This document shows positions 45,034-53,071 of a stretch of 64,000 nucleotides of DNA, one piece after another. The number at the start of each line of letters is the position of its first letter. Positions within the stretch are counted from its first letter, which is position 1. The notes beneath the pieces are model-generated. The model saw only the letters and a list, made by a program, of their open reading frames with translations, was not told where the DNA came from and ran no database searches. Both the position numbers and the translations under genes were made by a program. Source of the stretch: Bacillota bacterium (GTDB taxonomy: Bacteria; Bacillota; Clostridia; Acetivibrionales; DTU013); NCBI GenBank assembly GCA_023411645.1, contig JAEYON010000068.1:62001-126000 (forward strand), written 5' to 3'.

Positions 45034-47145
45034 TTGAAAGAGAAGCTGAATAACAGATATTTAATACTCAGTTTTGGATTCCTGATTTTTGGTTTTATGA
45101 TTGTTTTTCGCCTTTTTAATCTGCAAATTGTGGAAGGTGAAAAATATTATGCCAGCTCATATAGAAGATTACTAAAGGAAAGTGATATAGAAGCGCCCAG
45201 AGGAAAGATTCTCGACAGAAATGGCGTCCCGCTTGCGGTCAATAAACAGGGGTATTCGGTATATCTGGTTAAAACCAGCATTACGACGGCAGAGCTGAAC
45301 GAAATGCTGCTCAAGCTTTCAGACCTGTTTGCCAAAAATTCAGAGAGCTATGCAAACAGCCTGTCAAAATACCTGACATTTAATCCCATTACATTCAATG
45401 ATAGGTCGGAGAAGGAAATCAAGGCGTGGCAAACCAATTCCAACAGACTTGATCTAAAGGAGGAGGAGGTCAGGACAGATGCCGGAGACCTCTTCAAACA
45501 CCTCAGGGAAACAGTGTTTAAAATCGATGAGGCGTATACTGAAGAGCAAGCCTACAGGATCATGTTGTTCAGATATGAAATACTGATCAACGGCTGGAAC
45601 TTTACGAAAGGCGGTACTATATCACTGGCCGATGATGTGAGTATGGATACGATCTACGAATTGGAGGAAAGAAATCACGAATTCCCGGGTGTCATTACGG
45701 TACTTGAGCCCGTCAGGGAGTATGTCGATGCCACTGATGAGGCACATGTGCTTGGGTATATCCGGTCAATTTCACAAAACCGGTATGATGAGCTTAAGGA
45801 CGAGGGCTATAGTAATGATGACTTGATTGGTTACTCAGGAATTGAGCTGCAGGCAGAAAGATACCTCAGAGGGCGGAACGGGAAAATGAGCATAGAGGTT
45901 GATACTACCGGCAGGCTGACTCAAAAGAAGGAGACTGTTGCGGCGATCCCCGGAAGCGATGTGATACTGACCATCGATACAAATCTTCAGAAGGTTGCGA
46001 TGGAGTCCCTGGCACGGAATATAGATATCATCAGAAATAAAAAGGAAGACAGCAACTATGGGGACGCTAACGCTGGAGCTGCAGTTGTTTTGGATGTTAA
46101 AACCGGCGAGGTTCTGACCCTGGCAAGCTATCCCAGCTTCGATCCGCAGGTTTATCTGGCTGACTCGGAGGATATAGAAGCACGGAATATTATTAATGCC
46201 TTGAACAATGATGAAAACAAGGCACAGGTCAACAGAGCCATTGCAGGCATGTATGAGCCAGGTTCTACATTCAAGCCGCTTGTTGCCATTGCCGGGCTTG
46301 AAAAGGGAATTATCACTCCCTCAAGTAGCAATATCCGTGATCCTGGCCGTGTCGTTATTGGAAATAGAGATTTGTTCTGTCTGGAAAGGCCAACTTCAGG
46401 CCATGGGGTGCTGAACCTGAAGAGAGCGCTGGAAACCTCGTGCAATGTCTATTTTTACTTGCTTGGTGTGGATACCGGTATCGATACGCTTGGCGTTTGG
46501 GCGGAGCATTTTGGATTAGGTAAGCTGAGCGGGATTGATCTGCCAAGTGAAAAAGCGGGCTACATGTCATCAAAGGAACTAAAGAAGGAACTCAGGAACG
46601 ATATATGGAGACCTGCGGACACAGCTCAGACTTCGATAGGCCAGTTTGACAGCCGATTTACACCGCTGCAGATGGCCAGCTATATAAGCACCATTGCAAA
46701 TGGCGGAAAAAGATACAAACCTTATATAATCAAAGAGGTGATCCGTTATGACGGATCTGTAGTTAATGTAACTCAGCCGTCTTATACACAGGTGCCTGTT
46801 AAGCAGGAGACAATAGATGCCGTAAAACAGGGAATGGTGGCTGTTACATCCTCTATAGACGGTACTGCGTACAAATCCTTCCAGGGGCTGCCCTTTGAGG
46901 TGGCAGGCAAGACCGGTACAGCCCAGACGTCAAAAGGCATAGAGCGTTCTCCCAATGCACTTTTTGTCTGCTATGCCCCGGCAGACGACCCGCAGATCGC
47001 GATAGCAGTGGTCGTGGAAAAGGGGGCATGGGGCTCGAATGTTGCTCCGATCGCAAGAGATATCATTGATGAATATTTCGGTTTGAAAAAGGCAAATACG
47101 GGAAGCTCAACGCTGGAGCCGGAGTCGCCTGTTTTCAATCAATGA
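45034..47145 (+). CDS. mrdA: Penicillin-binding protein 2 (elongation transpeptidase)
   Basis: 703 residues, class B transpeptidase. N-terminal membrane helix, dimerisation region with APRGKILDRNG, then the transpeptidase domain with SxxK at S411 (PGSTFKP), SxN at S469-C-N471 and KTG at K626. Crosslinks lateral-wall peptidoglycan with MreBCD. TTG 45034 is chosen since AGAGGTG lies 6 bases upstream; the frame also opens at GTG 45025. An unusual tandem 11-mer begins at its stop codon. Confidence 0.95.
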   Translation: MKEKLNNRYLILSFGFLIFGFMIVFRLFNLQIVEGEKYYASSYRRLLKESDIEAPRGKILDRNGVPLAVNKQGYSVYLVKTSITTAELNEMLLKLSDLFAKNSESYANSLSKYLTFNPITFNDRSEKEIKAWQTNSNRLDLKEEEVRTDAGDLFKHLRETVFKIDEAYTEEQAYRIMLFRYEILINGWNFTKGGTISLADDVSMDTIYELEERNHEFPGVITVLEPVREYVDATDEAHVLGYIRSISQNRYDELKDEGYSNDDLIGYSGIELQAERYLRGRNGKMSIEVDTTGRLTQKKETVAAIPGSDVILTIDTNLQKVAMESLARNIDIIRNKKEDSNYGDANAGAAVVLDVKTGEVLTLASYPSFDPQVYLADSEDIEARNIINALNNDENKAQVNRAIAGMYEPGSTFKPLVAIAGLEKGIITPSSSNIRDPGRVVIGNRDLFCLERPTSGHGVLNLKRALETSCNVYFYLLGVDTGIDTLGVWAEHFGLGKLSGIDLPSEKAGYMSSKELKKELRNDIWRPADTAQTSIGQFDSRFTPLQMASYISTIANGGKRYKPYIIKEVIRYDGSVVNVTQPSYTQVPVKQETIDAVKQGMVAVTSSIDGTAYKSFQGLPFEVAGKTGTAQTSKGIERSPNALFVCYAPADDPQIAIAVVVEKGAWGSNVAPIARDIIDEYFGLKKANTGSSTLEPESPVFNQ

Positions 47146-47165
47146 ATTCGGCACGAATTCGGCAC
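47144..47165. repeat. Perfect tandem 11-mer resembling an EcoRI cDNA adapter
   Basis: GAATTCGGCAC at 47144-47154 and again at 47155-47165, followed by a BglII site AGATCT (47166-47171). The string AATTCGGCACGA equals 12 of the 13 bases of the common cDNA cloning adapter AATTCGGCACGAG. It starts on the pbp2 stop codon. Confidence 0.7.
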
Positions 47166-47282
47166 AGATCTGATATGAATCTTATTTTCCTGCTTGTCTT
47201 AATGATCAATTAATGTAATAATAAAATATGTTAAATCAATCTTTTTAACGAAGTTAGTCAATACTGCAGGGGGATTTGGTTT

Positions 47283-47963
47283 ATGGAGGAAAGTATTATC
47301 AGCTTCAAGGCAACTGCAAACGGACTGATACTCATCATGCGGGAAGAGGATGATTTTGATTCCATTTACGAGCACGTTGCCAGAAAGCTGGAGTCTTCAG
47401 GCAGATTTTTCAAGGGTGCAAGTCTGGCTGTCAAATATCGCGGTAAAAAGCTAAATCCCGACGAGGAACAAAAAATCATTAAACTCATATCTGAGAAAGC
47501 CGATGCGGAAATCCAGAGTTTTGAAGAAGACAGCTCAGTCCATGAACCTGAACCGGAGGAGAACGATAAAAGCCGGGAAAAGCCAAAATTGAGGCTGATG
47601 CACTTCAAAGGCCTTGAAGAGGGTATGACCAGGTTTTACAGGGGTACTGTCAGATCCGGCCAACTGGTCAGCTTTGAGGGAAATTTGGTTGTCATTGGAG
47701 ATGTAAACCCGGGCGGAGAGGTCATTGCGACAGGTAACGTAGTTGTAATGGGTTCCCTTCGCGGTATGGTCCATGCGGGGGCGGACGGAAACAAGGAGGC
47801 TGTTGTCGCCGCGCTTAGCCTACAGCCGACCCAGCTTCGTATTGCGGATGTCATTACACGGCCTCCCGACACAAAGGAAACCAAACAGGGACTTATTCCT
47901 GAACTGGCCTTTGTGAAGGATGAGCTTGTATATATTGAAAGGTTTCTTCCACAATATAAATAA
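47283..47963 (+). CDS. minC: Septum-site inhibitor MinC
   Basis: 226 residues: N-domain (about 1-100) that blocks FtsZ assembly, acidic linker (PEPEENDKSREK) and C-terminal beta-helix domain (about 110-210: RGTVRSGQLVSFEGNLVVIGDVNPGGEVIATGNVVVMGSLRGMVHAG) for dimerisation and MinD binding. First gene of minCDE. The gap 47146-47282 contains the tandem repeat and a weak promoter-like TTGTCT...TAATAA. Confidence 0.95.
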   Translation: MEESIISFKATANGLILIMREEDDFDSIYEHVARKLESSGRFFKGASLAVKYRGKKLNPDEEQKIIKLISEKADAEIQSFEEDSSVHEPEPEENDKSREKPKLRLMHFKGLEEGMTRFYRGTVRSGQLVSFEGNLVVIGDVNPGGEVIATGNVVVMGSLRGMVHAGADGNKEAVVAALSLQPTQLRIADVITRPPDTKETKQGLIPELAFVKDELVYIERFLPQYK

Positions 47964-48008
47964 AAAGGAAAAGCGAAGCCTGCAACCAGGCGCACAGGAG
48001 GTATTTGG

Positions 48009-48809
48009 ATGGGCGAAGTCATAGTAATAACATCAGGAAAAGGCGGCGTCGGGAAGACAACAACGACGGCCAATATCGGTACAGGACTTGCATTGGCAGG
48101 GCAGAAGGTCGTCCTGATCGATACGGATATAGGTCTTCGCAATCTTGATGTTGTCATGGGTTTGGAAAACAGAATCGTATACGATCTCGTTGATGTAGTG
48201 GAAGGCTTTTGCCGGGTAAAACAGGCTCTGATCAAGGACAAGCGCTACGAAGGACTTTATCTGCTGCCGGCAGCACAGACAAGAGATAAAACAGCAGTGA
48301 GCCCCCAGCAGATGATGAAGCTTTGCGAAGAGTTAAAGGATGAATTCGATTACATAATTATAGACTGTCCGGCCGGTATTGAGCAGGGTTTCAAGAACGC
48401 CATTGCCGGAGCGGATAGAGCAATTGTAGTCACTACTCCCGAAGTATCCGCCGTACGGGATGCTGATAGAATTGTCGGGCTTCTGGAAGCAAATGAACTC
48501 CGAAACCCAAAGCTGCTCATTAACAGAATGCGTGCGGACATGGTAAAACGTGGAGATATGATGTCTATTGATGATATCATTGATATTCTGGCTATTGGAC
48601 TAATTGGCGTGGTTCCTGATGATGAGAAGATTGTTGTCTCAACAAACAGAGGAGAGCCCGCGATCAATGATGACAAATCTATGGCAGGACAGGCATACCG
48701 AAACATTGTACAGAGAATAAGAGGAGAAGATGTTCCGTTTATGGACTTTGACGAAGAACGTGGCTTTATGCTCAAACTAAAGAAAATATTCGGCCTGAAG
48801 GCGAACTGA
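48009..48809 (+). CDS. minD: Septum-site ATPase MinD
   Basis: 266 residues. Deviant Walker A GKGGVGKTTTTANIG at the start, Walker B region FDYIIIDCPAGIEQGF, and a C-terminal amphipathic helix (FMLKLKKIFGLKAN) that binds the membrane when ATP is bound. Positions MinC at the poles together with MinE. AGGAGGTA lies 7 bases before the ATG. Confidence 0.97.
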   Translation: MGEVIVITSGKGGVGKTTTTANIGTGLALAGQKVVLIDTDIGLRNLDVVMGLENRIVYDLVDVVEGFCRVKQALIKDKRYEGLYLLPAAQTRDKTAVSPQQMMKLCEELKDEFDYIIIDCPAGIEQGFKNAIAGADRAIVVTTPEVSAVRDADRIVGLLEANELRNPKLLINRMRADMVKRGDMMSIDDIIDILAIGLIGVVPDDEKIVVSTNRGEPAINDDKSMAGQAYRNIVQRIRGEDVPFMDFDEERGFMLKLKKIFGLKAN

Positions 48810-48824
48810 AAGGGAGGGGAATAA

Positions 48825-49109
48825 ATGCTGCTCGATTTAAGTAGAATATTTGGCAAACAAAAGAACTCCAAGGAAGTAGCCAAAGAAAGACTGAAACTGG
48901 TGCTTATTCATGACCGGGCAAATGTTTCGCCACAATTTCTGGAGATGCTGAAAAGCGAGATCATCAAGGTCATAACCAATTATATGGATGTTGATGAAAG
49001 GGAGTTGGATATACAGCTGACCAGAACAAAGAGTGACGATGGAGAAAACTTCGTACCTGCTCTATATGCGAATATTCCGATAAGGAATATCAGAAACAGC
49101 GGAAGATGA
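48825..49109 (+). CDS. minE: Topological specificity factor MinE
   Basis: 94 residues: N-terminal membrane-binding start (MLLDLSRIFGKQKNSKEVAKERLKLVLIHDRANVSPQFLEMLKSEIIKVI) with the anti-MinCD helix, then a dimerisation domain. Its presence implies pole-to-pole oscillation rather than the DivIVA/MinJ-only system of bacilli. GGGAGGGGA precedes the ATG. Confidence 0.95.
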   Translation: MLLDLSRIFGKQKNSKEVAKERLKLVLIHDRANVSPQFLEMLKSEIIKVITNYMDVDERELDIQLTRTKSDDGENFVPALYANIPIRNIRNSGR

Positions 49110-49168
49110 GGTCTGACTCTATACAACAACATGTGTGAGGATTATGTGGATAAGGTAGAGCAGGGAAT

Positions 49169-49561
49169 ATGAACATTGCGCTGATAGCACACGATAATAA
49201 GAAAGAATTGATAGTGGATCTGTGCATTGCTTATAAGGCAATCCTGCAACAGCATTCTTTGTTTGCGACCGGAGCTACAGCATCGTTTATCTCTGAGGGT
49301 GTGGGCTTACCTGTCTACAGGTTTTCGCCCGGATCGCATGGCGGCGCTCAGCAGATAGCTGTGAGAGTTTCGCTAAATGAAATAGATATGGTAATATTCT
49401 TAAGAGATCCGGTAAGTCCGCGCGAGTATGAACCGGATATTAATGTTCTTCTGCGGCTTTGCGATATGAACAATATACCATTCGCCACAAATATCGCGAC
49501 GGCGGAGATACTGATAAAGGGTCTTGAAAGAGGCGATTTGCACTGGCGTGAAATAAAATGA
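49169..49561 (+). CDS. Methylglyoxal-synthase-fold protein with altered active site
   Basis: 130 residues aligning end to end with MgsA (IALIAHDNKK..LLRLCDMNNIPFATNIATAEILI). Several catalytic or phosphate-binding positions differ from E. coli MgsA: catalytic Asp71 is Ala60 (GGAQQ instead of GGDQQ), His98 is Tyr87, and the ATGTTG phosphate loop reads ATGATA (34-38). Asp91 and Asp101 equivalents remain (D80, D90). It is unlikely to make methylglyoxal from dihydroxyacetone phosphate; a binding or regulatory role is plausible. Lies between minE and spoIVFA. Confidence 0.8.
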   Translation: MNIALIAHDNKKELIVDLCIAYKAILQQHSLFATGATASFISEGVGLPVYRFSPGSHGGAQQIAVRVSLNEIDMVIFLRDPVSPREYEPDINVLLRLCDMNNIPFATNIATAEILIKGLERGDLHWREIK

Positions 49562-49655
49562 CGAGACAAAGAAATATCGTTTCAACAATTTTACAAGGTA
49601 AAAAAATATCTCTCAATTCTATTAATGGCGGTGCTTCGTCAAAACTCCGCTGATG

Positions 49656-49687
49656 AAATAAATTTTTCTACAAAGAAAAATTTATTT
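49656..49687. terminator. AT-rich perfect hairpin downstream of the MgsA-like gene
   Basis: AAATAAATTTTTC (49656-49668) pairs with GAAAAATTTATTT (49675-49687) around 6 bases. Could terminate in either direction, with A and T tracts within the stem only. A second imperfect inverted repeat, AATCGGA...TCCGATT, spans about 49707-49748. Together with the promoter-like element these fill 49562-49775; no gene is seen. Confidence 0.4.
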
Positions 49688-49706
49688 TGAATTAGGTCGT
49701 TATAAT
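49675..49706 (+). promoter_or_regulatory. Putative promoter-type element ahead of spoIVFA
   Basis: TAGGTCGTTATAA at 49693-49705, identical over 13 bases to the element before mreB at 42553. GAAAAATTT lies at 49675-49683, and the spacing differs from the mreB copy by one base. Confidence 0.35.
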
Positions 49707-49775
49707 GAATCGGAAGCATATATATAGAAGTATATGCATGCATCCGATTTCATTATTTTCAGGAGATGAGATGAT

Positions 49776-50801
49776 ATGGAAGCTTTGTCGGCCAGAACCG
49801 GATATGCTGCTAGAAGGTCCGCGCCGTGCAGGTCTGTGCCAGGCAGGGCCGTATCGGGCAGAGGGTACAGAAAGAAAAGCTGCGACGGCAGCATGAAAAG
49901 ACTCATAACATTTCAGACGCTCATTTGTATACTGCTGTTTTTTATAGTCATCATTGCTAAAAATATCAATATTACCGCAGCCAAATCTTTTACAGAACAG
50001 ATCAGATATATTCTCAGCTATAACATTGAAATGAAAAGCATACTTTCCTATGTAGATAATCTGGCGGCAGATATCCGAAACAGCATTGTTCCGGGATCTG
50101 TAAAAAAGCCGAATGCAGATAAACTTGCATCGTCTGTGATTGTTCAGGAACCTCAAACGAGTAAGACACCTGGAACCGATCCCTTATCAGGTAAAACTCA
50201 AACTTCGAGTAAAACTGTAACTTCGAGTACGGATCAAAATTCAAGTACGGCTCCTGCTTGGGGAACAAGTCCAACAGCTCCAGCTCCGGATTCAGATGTC
50301 CTATCGAGCACAACTCCGTCTTCAGATCTGTGGCCGCAGGAGGCAGCAGACTATACAAACCCTGCCGGAAAATCTGTATTATCTGCCAGTAGTGAATCCG
50401 GCACAATGCCGGTTATGTTGCTGCCTGTCAATGGAACGCTTTCTACACCTTTCGGGAAAATCATTCATAATGCCTCGGGTGCTACGACACATATGGGGAT
50501 AGACATCCATGCTGAAAAACAAAGCAGCGTGAGGGCTGTTATGGACGGTAAGGTATCAGAAACGGGATCCTCTCCGGCTTTCGGAGATTACATCAGAATA
50601 ATGCATGATAACGGCTTTGAGACAGTCTATGCATACTGCAGTGTACTTACTGTGCAAGAGGGTGATAGGATCAGTAAAGGGGATGTCATCGCTCAAATTG
50701 GAGATCAGGGCATTTCTGCCGGACAGCATCTCCACTTCGAGGTGTGGAAGGACGGAGAAGCCGTGGATCCGCTTGAGTACATCAGTGTAACTATCCGGTG
50801 A
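49776..50801 (+). CDS. spoIVFA: SpoIVFA-like membrane protein with M23 (LytM) domain
   Basis: 341 residues: Arg-rich cytoplasmic N-terminus (1-39), one membrane helix (about 43-61), a Ser/Thr/Pro-rich linker (about 110-215) and a C-terminal M23 peptidase fold. The zinc-type motifs remain, HMGID and HLHFE, so it may still be able to bind metal. In Bacillus SpoIVFA holds and regulates SpoIVFB during sigma-K activation. AGGAG sits 10 bases before ATG 49776. Overlaps the spoIVFB start by 4 bases. Confidence 0.8.
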   Translation: MEALSARTGYAARRSAPCRSVPGRAVSGRGYRKKSCDGSMKRLITFQTLICILLFFIVIIAKNINITAAKSFTEQIRYILSYNIEMKSILSYVDNLAADIRNSIVPGSVKKPNADKLASSVIVQEPQTSKTPGTDPLSGKTQTSSKTVTSSTDQNSSTAPAWGTSPTAPAPDSDVLSSTTPSSDLWPQEAADYTNPAGKSVLSASSESGTMPVMLLPVNGTLSTPFGKIIHNASGATTHMGIDIHAEKQSSVRAVMDGKVSETGSSPAFGDYIRIMHDNGFETVYAYCSVLTVQEGDRISKGDVIAQIGDQGISAGQHLHFEVWKDGEAVDPLEYISVTIR

Positions 50802-51682
50802 AATTTTGTTCTAAAAAAACTGAATTGCGCATAAGCATTTTTGTGGTGATCATACCGGTTGTTATGCTGATTGCGGGTTGTCTGAAGGAGTATGCTGCAG
50901 CCTTTTTTTCTGTGGTAATGCACGAAATGTGCCATATAGCCGTTGCCGGACGATATGGGGTCCAACCCGCCAGAATATGGATCACACCGGTCGGACTGTC
51001 GGCGTCAATTCAGAATAAAGGTTTTTCACGCTCTGCAATGCTGTGGATTCATGCAGCGGGGCCTGCAGCTAATTTGCTGCTGTTTGGGGCTGCGTTACTG
51101 GCGGGCGCTGTATTTCCGCAGATAAGGAGGGAAATGGAACTAATCCGCCGAACAAACCTGATGCTTGCTCTGTTTAACCTTTTGCCTGTATTTCCGTTGG
51201 ATGGCGGGAGAATTCTGCAGCAGCTGTTATCCGGCACAATGGGATTGCTGGCCGCAGGAAGGGTTGTAAAGGTACTGGCTTGGATTATGACAGCTCTTAT
51301 TCTGGCAGCGGGGGTGGTTCAGCTCCGTATGACCGGCTATAATCTAAGCCTGATCATGATCGGGATATACATACCGATTGCATTAAAGGACGCCGGAATG
51401 GAGAGTGCTTTTATGAATATCAGACAAATTCTATACAGACGATCCAAATTGATCAAAAGAGGGGTTTATCCCGCACGTGACCTGGTTGTACTTAAAGGCA
51501 CACGAGTAGACGAGATTCTAAAGAGTATGGACTTTGACAGATTTCACATCATCTATGTGCTGGATGATGATATGCGCCTGGTTAAAGCATTTACCGAAAA
51601 TGAAATCATATCTGCATTTAGCAATGAGAGCGATTATTTGACCTTCGGTCAGCTCATGGAGAGGAGTCCTACGTCTTTTTAA
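50798..51682 (+). CDS. spoIVFB: SpoIVFB-type intramembrane metalloprotease (M50)
   Basis: 294 residues, several membrane helices. Zinc motif HEMCH (H42, E43, H46) and the distal Asp in NLLPVFPLDGG (D135). The C-terminal about 80 residues resemble a CBS-like tail. In sporulation the enzyme cleaves pro-sigma-K. Start GTG 50798 overlaps the spoIVFA stop. The stop codon overlaps the convergent metF gene by 4 bases. Confidence 0.9.
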   Translation: MKFCSKKTELRISIFVVIIPVVMLIAGCLKEYAAAFFSVVMHEMCHIAVAGRYGVQPARIWITPVGLSASIQNKGFSRSAMLWIHAAGPAANLLLFGAALLAGAVFPQIRREMELIRRTNLMLALFNLLPVFPLDGGRILQQLLSGTMGLLAAGRVVKVLAWIMTALILAAGVVQLRMTGYNLSLIMIGIYIPIALKDAGMESAFMNIRQILYRRSKLIKRGVYPARDLVVLKGTRVDEILKSMDFDRFHIIYVLDDDMRLVKAFTENEIISAFSNESDYLTFGQLMERSPTSF

Positions 51683-52551
51683 AACGGTAGAATACCTGCT
51701 CCTTTTATAATTTCTGCAGTTGATTTGGGGCGGTTCATAGTATATAGATGAATCCCGTCTGCCCCATTATCGATCAAATCACGAATTTGAATGGTTGCGT
51801 ATTCTATACCGGCTTTTCTCATATCTTCTGCATTGCCCTGGTATTTATCCATTATCAATACAAGTTTTGCGGGAATAGAGCAGCCGCTTTTAGCAGTAAT
51901 GGATTTTATTTGATCTGCTTTGAAAACAGGCATGACACCTGCTGCAACAGGACAACCGATATTTATCCTGTTGGCTTTTTCAATGAAATCATAAAAAAGT
52001 CGGTTGTCAAAGAACAACTGAGTGACTAAAAAATCGGCCCCTGCATCCACCTTTTCCTTCAAATGGGACAAATCTTCACTGAGCCTTTTTGAGTCTACGT
52101 GGCCTTCCACATATGCGGCTGCAGCGATACAAAAGTCGCCGGATCTTTTTATATGTCCGATAAGCTCGCTGGCATACCTGTAAGCATTTTTACTAAAATC
52201 GAAATCAGGCTGATCAGCCGGAGGATCTCCCCTTAATGCGAGGATATTTTTCAGTCCCTGGCAGTGCATGGAAGTCAGCATTTGGTCAATTTCTTCTTTT
52301 GAATGGCCAATACAGGTAAAGTGCGCCATGCTTTCGAGGTGGTTGATTCCTTTGATCCTTGAGGCGATTTCCAGTGTGCGGCCTTTCTGACTGCCGCCTG
52401 CGCCATAGGTGACGCTGATGTAGTCTGGCTTTAGTGCTTCGAATTGTTCCAGACGATCGAATAATGAATCTACGGGTACGTCAGGTTTCGGCGGAAATAT
52501 CTCAAATGCGATAACTGGCTTTTTGGATTTAAATTTTTCGATGATTTTCAT
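51679..52551 (-). CDS. metF: Methylenetetrahydrofolate reductase
   Basis: 290 residues, FAD-binding TIM-barrel. FEIFPPKPDVPVDSLFDRLEQFEALKPDYISVTYGAGGSQKGRT and ILALRGDPPADQP are the family signatures; QLFFDN lies in the middle. Reduces CH2-THF to CH3-THF for methionine synthesis. Lacks the metV-like partner in the neighbourhood. ACCTCC (GGAGGT) lies just upstream of the ATG on the minus strand. It has a strong promoter with a direct-repeat operator candidate. Confidence 0.95.
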   Translation of the reverse strand: MKIIEKFKSKKPVIAFEIFPPKPDVPVDSLFDRLEQFEALKPDYISVTYGAGGSQKGRTLEIASRIKGINHLESMAHFTCIGHSKEEIDQMLTSMHCQGLKNILALRGDPPADQPDFDFSKNAYRYASELIGHIKRSGDFCIAAAAYVEGHVDSKRLSEDLSHLKEKVDAGADFLVTQLFFDNRLFYDFIEKANRINIGCPVAAGVMPVFKADQIKSITAKSGCSIPAKLVLIMDKYQGNAEDMRKAGIEYATIQIRDLIDNGADGIHLYTMNRPKSTAEIIKGAGILPF

Positions 52552-52582
52552 AAAACCTCCAGCATTATGTTCTGCTAATTAC

Positions 52583-52610
52583 ATTATAACATTACTTAAA
52601 CAACTGTCAA
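52583..52610 (-). promoter_or_regulatory. Sigma-A promoter of metF
   Basis: Read on the minus strand: TTGACA (52610-52605), 16 bases, TATAAT (52588-52583). Both boxes are consensus. Confidence 0.75.
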
Positions 52611-52626
52611 GTACAATTAAACAACT
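52596..52626 (-). promoter_or_regulatory. Direct-repeat operator candidate at the metF promoter
   Basis: TTAAACAACT (plus-strand spelling) occurs at 52596-52605 and 52617-52626, 21 bp apart, about two helical turns, flanking and overlapping the -35 box. This suits two protomers of a DNA-binding regulator bound to one face of the DNA. Confidence 0.5.
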
Positions 52627-52681
52627 ATTATATTCATAGCACACAATCGTGAACAACATATTATAGTATGAATAAACTGTA

Positions 52682-52710
52682 TTGATAGGAATACAAAAGC
52701 CTGTTACAAT
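52682..52710 (+). promoter_or_regulatory. Sigma-A promoter of the symporter operon
   Basis: TTGATA (52682-52687), 17 bases, TACAAT (52705-52710). Divergent from metF; leads into a leader of about 110 bases. Confidence 0.6.
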
Positions 52711-52740
52711 ATATAAAAAAATCGCCTGTATTTAGGGAAC

Positions 52741-52820
52741 AACTCCGGACGAGTTTTCAGACAGGTTAAGGAAGCCTTTCTGCGTAAGCTCTTCGGACGG
52801 TTTCTGCAGGTTGTGAAGGG
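52741..52820 (+). promoter_or_regulatory. Structured leader with two GGA-loop repeats
   Basis: AACTC-CGGAC-GAGTT (52741-52755) is a hairpin with GGA in its loop. A second, diverged copy of the surrounding sequence with TTCGGACGG lies at 52790-52820, next to the GGGAGGTGA ribosome-binding site. The two copies share CTC..CGGACG..GTTT..CAGGTT..GAAG. GGA-in-loop is the CsrA recognition style; this is speculation, and a riboswitch is possible. Confidence 0.3.
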
Positions 52821-52830
52821 AGGTGAAATG

Positions 52831-52950
52831 ATGCTTGGATTAACAGATCCCTGGATTTTTAGTGTTTACTTGTTATCCCTTCTTAGTACGGCAACATGCA
52901 TTTTGTATGGACTTTTCAACTGGAACAAGGATGCGGATGAGTCAAATTAA
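52831..52950 (+). CDS. Small symporter accessory membrane protein (39 aa)
   Basis: ATG 52831 (or the adjacent ATG 52828) after GGGAGGTGA at 52818-52826. The peptide starts MLGLTDPWIFSVYLLSLL, has one hydrophobic helix and ends NWNKDADESN. It lies 121 bases upstream of a sodium/solute symporter. This is the size, sequence style and position of the small accessory proteins that accompany SSS-family symporters. The 52951-53071 gap contains only the symporter ribosome-binding site. Confidence 0.8.
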   Translation: MLGLTDPWIFSVYLLSLLSTATCILYGLFNWNKDADESN

Positions 52951-53071
52951 TCAATTCAAGGATCTTGCAGTTTGAGATATGCGAAAAGGTCAAATATCTT
53001 GGAAATAGCTTGCTCCTTAAGATTAGGGTGAAAAAATTTATTCTGATCACTAATTTTTAAGGAGGCTTTTT

